Positions 4,632 to 8,288 of a stretch of 8,288 nucleotides of DNA are shown piece after piece. The stretch's first letter is position 1. The number at the start of each line of letters is the position of its first letter. This DNA is from Geobacter sp. (GTDB taxonomy: Bacteria; Desulfobacterota; Desulfuromonadia; Geobacterales; Pseudopelobacteraceae), in contig DAIERH010000094.1 in assembly GCA_027346925.1 (NCBI GenBank), forward strand, positions 1-8,288, given 5' to 3'. The notes under the pieces were generated by a model. It worked only from the letters and a program-made list of their open reading frames with translations, was not told the DNA's origin and ran no database searches. The translations under genes and the position numbers were made by a program.

Positions 4632-5528
4632 TTACAACCCCTTCCTGGCCAGTTCCTCCATCAGCTTTTTCTGTTCCCCATTCAGCGTTTCCGGCACGCG
4701 TACGCTGATCTTGACGAACAGATCCCCCTTGTAGTTCGATCCCAACGACTTTACGCCGAACCCCTTCAGGCGGATCTTGGTGCCGGGCTGGATGCCGGGT
4801 GGCACCTTGATGCGCTTGTCCCCCTCCAGGGTCGGTACATCCAGGGATGTCCCCAGGCAGGCCGCACTGAACGGAATCGAGCGTTCAACGAACAGGTCGC
4901 CCCCCTCGCGGGTGAAGACCGGATCGGGCAGCACGCGGATGAGCAGGTACAGGTCGCCGGCCGGGCCGCCGTCTTCACTCTGCCCCCCCCTGCCGGCAAT
5001 GCGCACCTTGCTGCCGTTCTCCACGCCGGCCGGGATCTTGACCTTCAACTCCTCGCGCTTGCCGTTGCGGCGGAAGGCCACCAGTTTTTCGGCGCCAAGG
5101 GCCGCGTCGCGAAAGCTGACATCGGTCTCCATCTCCAGATCGGCCCCTTTTTGCGGGCTGCGCCGGAAGCCTCCCCGGCCCCCCCTCCCGAACGCGCCGC
5201 CGAACAGGCGCGTGAAGATGTCCTCCCCGCCGCCTGCCCCCATGTCCTTGTAGACATTGCTGAAGTCGAACCCGCGAAAGATGTCCTCCTGGCTGTACTG
5301 CTGATGGAAACCGCTGGAGCCGAAGGTGTCGTACTTCTCCTTCTTCTGCGGATCGGACAAGACGGCGTAGGCCTCGTTGATCTCCTTGAACTTGTCCTCG
5401 GCGGACTTGTCCCCCGGGTTGCGGTCGGGGTGATACTTGACCGCCAGCTTGCGGAAGGCCTTCTTGATCTCGTCGGCCGAGGCCCCCTTTTCGACGCCAA
5501 GGGTCTTATAGTAATCCGTGCTGGCCAT
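4632..5528 (-). CDS. CbpA-type J-domain co-chaperone (DnaJ-related, no zinc finger)
   Basis: A 298-residue class II J-protein that would stimulate the ATPase of DnaK and deliver unfolded clients in the cytosol. The J domain (about 5-70) has the HPD tripeptide at 33-35 within KYHPDRNPGD. A Gly/Phe-rich linker (about 97-121, GAGGGEDIFTRLFGGAFGRG) follows, then two beta-rich client-binding subdomains (about 127-205 and 206-282) and a helical end. The four CxxCxGxG zinc motifs of DnaJ proper are absent, and the length is close to E. coli CbpA. The start with MASTDYYKTLG is favoured: AAAGGA (complement of 5540-5545) is 11 bases before it but touches the alternative ATG at 5540. It is transcribed away from hemG, and its tail converges with the membrane-peptide gene with a 42-base gap. 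A client or partner specific to this locus cannot be read from the sequence. Confidence 0.94.
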   Translation of the reverse strand: MASTDYYKTLGVEKGASADEIKKAFRKLAVKYHPDRNPGDKSAEDKFKEINEAYAVLSDPQKKEKYDTFGSSGFHQQYSQEDIFRGFDFSNVYKDMGAGGGEDIFTRLFGGAFGRGGRGGFRRSPQKGADLEMETDVSFRDAALGAEKLVAFRRNGKREELKVKIPAGVENGSKVRIAGRGGQSEDGGPAGDLYLLIRVLPDPVFTREGGDLFVERSIPFSAACLGTSLDVPTLEGDKRIKVPPGIQPGTKIRLKGFGVKSLGSNYKGDLFVKISVRVPETLNGEQKKLMEELARKGL

Positions 5529-5560
5529 GTGCGGCACCATCCTTTCATTCGTATCGTCAC

Positions 5561-5589
5561 ACTGTAATTCGCCTTTGGCGCCGTGTCAA
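5561..5589 (-). promoter_or_regulatory. sigma-70 promoter of the J-protein gene
   Basis: Read on the - strand, TTGACA (complement of 5584-5589) is a full -35 match and TACAGT (complement of 5561-5566) matches the -10 consensus at 4 of 6 positions, with the ideal 17-base spacer. The predicted start would be near 5554, about 25 bases before the ATG. No heat-shock type element such as CIRCE is visible here. Confidence 0.7.
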
Positions 5590-5603
5590 CCGCACCGGTG
5601 GTA

Positions 5604-5624
5604 TGCCTTGACAGTGACAAGGCA
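5604..5624 (+). promoter_or_regulatory. 7-bp inverted repeat over the -35 box of hemG, candidate operator
   Basis: TGCCTTG (5604-5610) and CAAGGCA (5618-5624) form a perfect dyad with a 7-base centre. The -35 hexamer TTGACA (5608-5613) lies inside it, so a protein bound here would block RNA polymerase at hemG. No regulator gene is adjacent, so the binding protein is unknown. Confidence 0.45.
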
Positions 5625-5636
5625 CCAACGTAGTAT
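5608..5636 (+). promoter_or_regulatory. sigma-70 promoter of hemG
   Basis: TTGACA (5608-5613) is a full -35 match and TAGTAT (5631-5636) matches 4 of 6 at -10, separated by exactly 17 bases. Transcription would begin near 5643, about 25 bases before the hemG ATG. It is back to back with the promoter of the J-protein gene. Confidence 0.75.
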
Positions 5637-5667
5637 CGAGGGACATGGTTCACGGAGGGGAAAACCC

Positions 5668-7074
5668 ATGAAAAAGGTGATCATCGTCGGCGGGGGCATC
5701 TCCGGCCTGGCAACGGCCTGGCTCCTGCGCGACAAGGCGATCAAGGCGGAAGTGGAGCTTGACCTGACCCTGCTGGAGAAGGAGGCGCGGGTTGGCGGCA
5801 AGATCCGCAGTATCCGGGAGGAGGGGTTTCTGTGCGAATGGGGTCCCAACGGTTTCCTGGACAACAAGCCCCAGACCCTGGAACTCTGCTCTTCCATCGG
5901 TGTCAACGACCGGCTGCGCCGCAGCAACGACAACGCCCGCAAGCGATACATCTATTCGGAAGGCTGTCTGCACCGCCTGCCGGAGAACGGCCCGGCGTTC
6001 CTGAAGAGCCGGCTGATCTCCTGGCCCGGCAAGCTGCGCCTGGCCCTGGAGCCGACCCCTTTCATCGCCCGGGCCCCCGAGGGGGTGGACGAGACCCTGG
6101 CCGACTTCGGCCGCCGCCGGTTGGGGAGGGAGGCGCTGGACAAGCTGATAGCGCCGATGGTGTCGGGGATATTTGCCGGGGATCCGGAAACCATGTCGCT
6201 CCAGTCCTGTTTTCCCCGGATCGCCGAGTTGGAGCGTGAGTACGGCGGCCTGGTGAAAGCCATGATCAGGCTGGCCGAACAGAAGAAGCGGGAGCGGGCC
6301 GAGGGCAAGGCGGTCTCCAGCGCCGCCGGGCCGGGAGGGGTTTTAACCTCGTTCAGCGAGGGGATCCAGTTCCTGACCGATGCCTTGGCCTCATCCCTGG
6401 GGGACATCGTCAGGCCGGCCAGTCCTGTGGCAGCGGTGGAGCGGGCGCACAGTTCCCCCTATCGCCTGCGGTGCATCAACAACGGCGAACACGAGGCCGA
6501 CATAGTCATCATCGCCGCGCCCGCTTTCGTGGTGTCCGGCATGCTGGACGGTCTGGATCCGAACATGACCAGCGTGCTCGGCCAGATCCCCTATGCCCCC
6601 ATGACCGTGGTCTGCTTCGGGTATGAACGGGAGCGGATCGACCATCCCCTGGACGGCTTCGGCTACCTGATCCCGAAAAAGGAGGGGCGGAGCATCCTGG
6701 GGACCCTGTGGGACTCCAGCATGTTCGAGAACCGGGCGCCCCGGGGGAAGGTGCTCCTGCGCAGCATGATGGGGGGGGCCTGCTTCCCCGAGTATGTCCG
6801 GCTGGGCGACGACGAGGTGGTGACACGGGTGAAGACGGACCTCAAGGCGGTGATGGGGATCGCTGCCGATCCCTCGTTTGTGCGCATCTTCCGCCACGAA
6901 CAGGCCATCCCCCAGTACACCGTCGGCCACGCCAAGCGCCTGTCGGCCCTGGACGAGGGGCTGAAGGGTCATCCCGGCCTGATCCTGACCGGCAACTCCT
7001 ACCGCGGCATCGGGCTGAACGACTGCGTGGCCGCTGCCCAGCGCGCCTCGGACGAGGCCCTGGCGCTGCTCTGA
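5668..7074 (+). CDS. hemG: Protoporphyrinogen oxidase, FAD-dependent HemY type
   Basis: This 468-residue flavoprotein oxidises protoporphyrinogen IX to protoporphyrin IX, the penultimate step of the protoporphyrin branch of heme synthesis. It is of the HemY/PPOX amine-oxidase fold, not the small flavodoxin-like E. coli HemG; the symbol hemG is commonly used for both. Evidence: the dinucleotide motif VGGGISGLATA at the N-terminus, then LLEKEARVGGKI, the substrate region EWGPNGFLD, the PMVSGIFAGDPETMSL segment typical of PPOX, and the C-terminal FAD motif LTGNSYRGIGLNDCV. Length matches bacterial HemY (about 470). ATG 5668 has GGAGGGG 7 bases before it; in-frame upstream codons lie before the promoter. 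The terminator at 7103-7132 closes the gene, so it is probably monocistronic. A G8 run at 6771-6778 encodes Gly-Gly. The enzyme classically uses oxygen, so its use in an organism that may be anaerobic is notable. Confidence 0.94.
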   Translation: MKKVIIVGGGISGLATAWLLRDKAIKAEVELDLTLLEKEARVGGKIRSIREEGFLCEWGPNGFLDNKPQTLELCSSIGVNDRLRRSNDNARKRYIYSEGCLHRLPENGPAFLKSRLISWPGKLRLALEPTPFIARAPEGVDETLADFGRRRLGREALDKLIAPMVSGIFAGDPETMSLQSCFPRIAELEREYGGLVKAMIRLAEQKKRERAEGKAVSSAAGPGGVLTSFSEGIQFLTDALASSLGDIVRPASPVAAVERAHSSPYRLRCINNGEHEADIVIIAAPAFVVSGMLDGLDPNMTSVLGQIPYAPMTVVCFGYERERIDHPLDGFGYLIPKKEGRSILGTLWDSSMFENRAPRGKVLLRSMMGGACFPEYVRLGDDEVVTRVKTDLKAVMGIAADPSFVRIFRHEQAIPQYTVGHAKRLSALDEGLKGHPGLILTGNSYRGIGLNDCVAAAQRASDEALALL

Positions 7075-7102
7075 TTGTTTTGTGCTGATTTCCATCGGAT
7101 AC

Positions 7103-7132
7103 GGAAAGGGCTCCCTTCGCGGAGCCCTTTCC
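7103..7132 (+). terminator. strong hairpin terminator after hemG
   Basis: A perfect 12-bp stem pairs 7103-7114 (GGAAAGGGCTCC) with 7121-7132 (GGAGCCCTTTCC) around a 6-base loop CTTCGC, starting 29 bases after the hemG stop. The T tract is short (TGTT), so termination may rely mainly on the stem. Being symmetric, it may also act on the opposite strand. Confidence 0.8.
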
Positions 7133-7230
7133 TGTTGAGGGTGTAGCGTTCTCTGAATCCGCAACGTCAGGGAGGCCGGGCCGCAGGGGGTCCCGGGGGG
7201 TGAGACAGAGGGGGCGGGTCGCACCGGCAC

Positions 7231-7259
7231 TTGACCGGAAGGTTGGCCAGGCGTAATGT
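7231..7259 (+). promoter_or_regulatory. probable sigma-70 promoter of the transglutaminase-like gene
   Basis: TTGACC (7231-7236) matches the -35 consensus at 5 of 6 positions and is 17 bases from TAATGT (7254-7259), which matches at only 3 of 6. It lies between the hemG terminator and the next gene, where a new promoter is needed. Transcription would start near 7266, about 40 bases before ATG 7305. Confidence 0.5.
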
Positions 7260-7304
7260 GCCCGCTATGGGTACCGGGAAACGGCACATGAAGGGGCCTT
7301 TGAC

Positions 7305-7889
7305 ATGCCGATGAAAACCTATCTCGAAAGCAGCGACTGCATAGACTGGCGGCACCCGCTGGTGTCGGCCAAGGCCGGGGAACTGGCCGCAGGCGCAGAC
7401 GATCCGGTTGAAATCGCCCGGCGCTGTTTCCGGTTTGTCCGGGACGAAATCCGCCACAGCTGGGATTACCGGCTGAACCCGGTCACCTGTCGTGCCTCGG
7501 AGGCGTTGGCGCACGGCACCGGTTACTGCTACGCCAAGAGCCACCTGCTGGCGGCACTGCTCAGGGCCAACGGCATCCCGGCGGGGCTCTGCTATCAACG
7601 GCTCTCGTGCGGCGATTCGGGTCCCCCCTACTGCCTGCACGGCCTGAACGCGGTCTGGCTGGAGGACTACGGCTGGTACCGCATCGACCCCCGTGGCAAC
7701 AAGCCCGGCGTTGACGCCCAATTCTGCCCCCCGGTTGAGCGGCTGGCCTTCCCCGTGCTCGGCCCCGGCGAGGCGGATCTGCCCGGGATCTATGCCGAGC
7801 CGCTTGCCGAGGTGGTCCGGGTGCTGACGACCTGTGCCACGGTGGAGGAGGTGTGCGGGAACCTGCCGGATGTGGCCTCAAGAGATTAA
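7305..7889 (+). CDS. Transglutaminase-like cysteine protease-fold protein
   Basis: A 194-residue protein of the transglutaminase-like superfamily (papain-like fold). The catalytic triad is visible: Cys75 in GTGYCYAKSHLLAALLRANG, His112 in YCLHGLNAVWLE and Asp128 in GWYRIDPRG. The upstream helix with CFRFVRDEIRHSWDY is also typical of this family. No signal peptide or membrane segment is seen, so it is probably cytosolic. It also has several further cysteines (12, 41, 62, 96, 102, 110, 141, 177, 184), unusually many for its size. AAGGGG at 7291-7296 is 8 bases before ATG 7305, which decides the start over the ATG at 7311. Bacterial members include proteases, amidases and cross-linking enzymes, so the substrate cannot be named. 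It is separated from hemG by a terminator and followed by a nitroreductase gene after 71 bases. Confidence 0.88.
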   Translation: MPMKTYLESSDCIDWRHPLVSAKAGELAAGADDPVEIARRCFRFVRDEIRHSWDYRLNPVTCRASEALAHGTGYCYAKSHLLAALLRANGIPAGLCYQRLSCGDSGPPYCLHGLNAVWLEDYGWYRIDPRGNKPGVDAQFCPPVERLAFPVLGPGEADLPGIYAEPLAEVVRVLTTCATVEEVCGNLPDVASRD

Positions 7890-7914
7890 CGCACATCTAA
7901 GGGGAGGCCACATC
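7869..7914 (+). repeat. perfect 11-bp inverted repeat around the transglutaminase-like stop codon
   Basis: GATGTGGCCTC (7869-7879), inside the last codons, pairs with GAGGCCACATC (7904-7914) across a 24-base loop that contains the TAA stop. An inner AGAT/ATCT pairing (7883-7886 with 7895-7898) could extend the fold. There is no T run, so it is not a standard terminator. It may limit readthrough into the nitroreductase gene or stabilise the 3' end. Confidence 0.55.
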
Positions 7915-7960
7915 AAGAACCGCATACAGTTATGAAGCACATCTGACCAGGGAGGAAATC

Positions 7961-8288
7961 ATGGAAACATTGGAAGCGATCAGGACACGCAGAAGCATTC
8001 GAAAGTTTTCGGACCAGCCGGTGGAGCCGGAAAAGCTCCAGGCGGTGCTGGAAGCGGTGCAGCAGGCACCCTCGTGGTCGAACAAGCAGTGCTGGCGCCT
8101 GGTGGTGGTGCAGGACCATGAGGTCCGCACCAGGATCAGCGAGCTTTCCTTCGTGGAGTCATTCTTTGCCGTGTACGGGTACAAGAGCAACCCGGCCCAG
8201 AAGGCGCTGGCCCAGGCCCCCATCGTGATCGTGGCCTGCGCCGACCCGCAGCAATCGGGCGATCTCAACGGGCAGCAGTATTACATGG
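7961..8288 (+). CDS. Nitroreductase family protein, N-terminal part
   Basis: The gene is cut by the right edge after 109 codons. It begins METLEAIRTRRSIRKFSDQP, the typical N-terminus of FMN-dependent nitroreductases, where the RRSIRKF arginines and serine contact the flavin phosphate. The segment QQAPSWSNKQCWRLVVVQD matches the second family block (AP-S--N-QPW in most members; here Cys-Trp replaces Pro-Trp). Family members use NAD(P)H to reduce nitro groups, quinones or other small substrates, or serve in cofactor pathways; the substrate cannot be told. GGAGG at 7951-7955 is 5 bases before ATG 7961. It may be co-transcribed with the transglutaminase-like gene, although the inverted repeat between them could interfere. 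Confidence 0.92.
   Translation, partial: METLEAIRTRRSIRKFSDQPVEPEKLQAVLEAVQQAPSWSNKQCWRLVVVQDHEVRTRISELSFVESFFAVYGYKSNPAQKALAQAPIVIVACADPQQSGDLNGQQYYM

Noticed and set aside
4620..5567. Long + strand frame opposite the J-protein gene
   Set aside because: The - strand frame gives a complete J-protein with HPD motif and ribosome site; this frame is its shadow.
6391..7287. Long - strand frame opposite the second half of hemG
   Set aside because: It covers the hemG terminator and the conserved PPOX coding sequence; composition is typical of antisense frames.
7932..7946. Four-codon frame (Met-Lys-His-Ile-stop) just before the nitroreductase gene
   Set aside because: Too short to judge, without its own ribosome site; probably chance.
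1..8288. Mobile elements, CRISPR arrays, tRNA/rRNA genes, toxin-antitoxin pairs or defence systems
   Set aside because: No transposase or integrase, no regular repeat-spacer pattern, no cloverleaf or rRNA sequence, and no recognisable defence protein was seen on either strand.

Overview
The window is an ordinary chromosomal stretch of high-GC bacterial DNA, densely coded and with no mobile element, CRISPR array, tRNA or rRNA that I can see. The protein families suggest a deltaproteobacterium of the Geobacter/Pelobacter kind: a sigma-54 enhancer-binding response regulator next to a sigma-54 promoter, a separate REC-Hpt protein, a CheX-like phosphatase, and a CbpA-type J-protein divergent from a HemY-type protoporphyrinogen oxidase. 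This taxonomic reading is inference from memory of gene neighbourhoods, not a database result.

Region 1 (1-758) is housekeeping: the 3' end of gpsA (phospholipid precursor synthesis), followed 13 bases later by ispF (isoprenoid precursor synthesis, MEP pathway).

Region 2 (759-4589) is the most interesting part, a signalling and regulatory block on the + strand. It holds a REC-Hpt phosphotransfer protein, an NtrC-type sigma-54 response regulator, a 78-residue protein resembling leader-like small proteins of the Os1348/Franean1_4349 (NHLP/RiPP) kind, a CheX-like phosphatase and a 58-residue single-helix membrane protein. Directly behind the regulator gene lie two tandem inverted repeats with TGTCC half-sites (3279-3315) and then a near-consensus -24/-12 promoter (3381-3397). 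They are spaced as an enhancer and promoter would be. The simplest reading is a compact circuit: an unlinked kinase phosphorylates the REC-Hpt protein and/or the regulator, the regulator switches on the small-protein/cheX operon from the sigma-54 promoter, and the CheX-like phosphatase may reset a REC domain. No kinase and no RiPP maturase is present in the window.

Region 3 (4632-7132) holds a CbpA-like co-chaperone gene on the - strand and hemG on the + strand. They diverge from a 139-base spacer with two well-formed sigma-70 promoters facing opposite ways; a 7-bp dyad covers the -35 box of the hemG promoter. hemG ends at a strong 12-bp terminator hairpin.

Region 4 (7133-8288) has a G-rich spacer with a probable promoter, a transglutaminase-like protein with an intact Cys-His-Asp triad, an 11-bp inverted repeat around its stop codon, and the 5' part of a nitroreductase-family gene that runs off the right edge.
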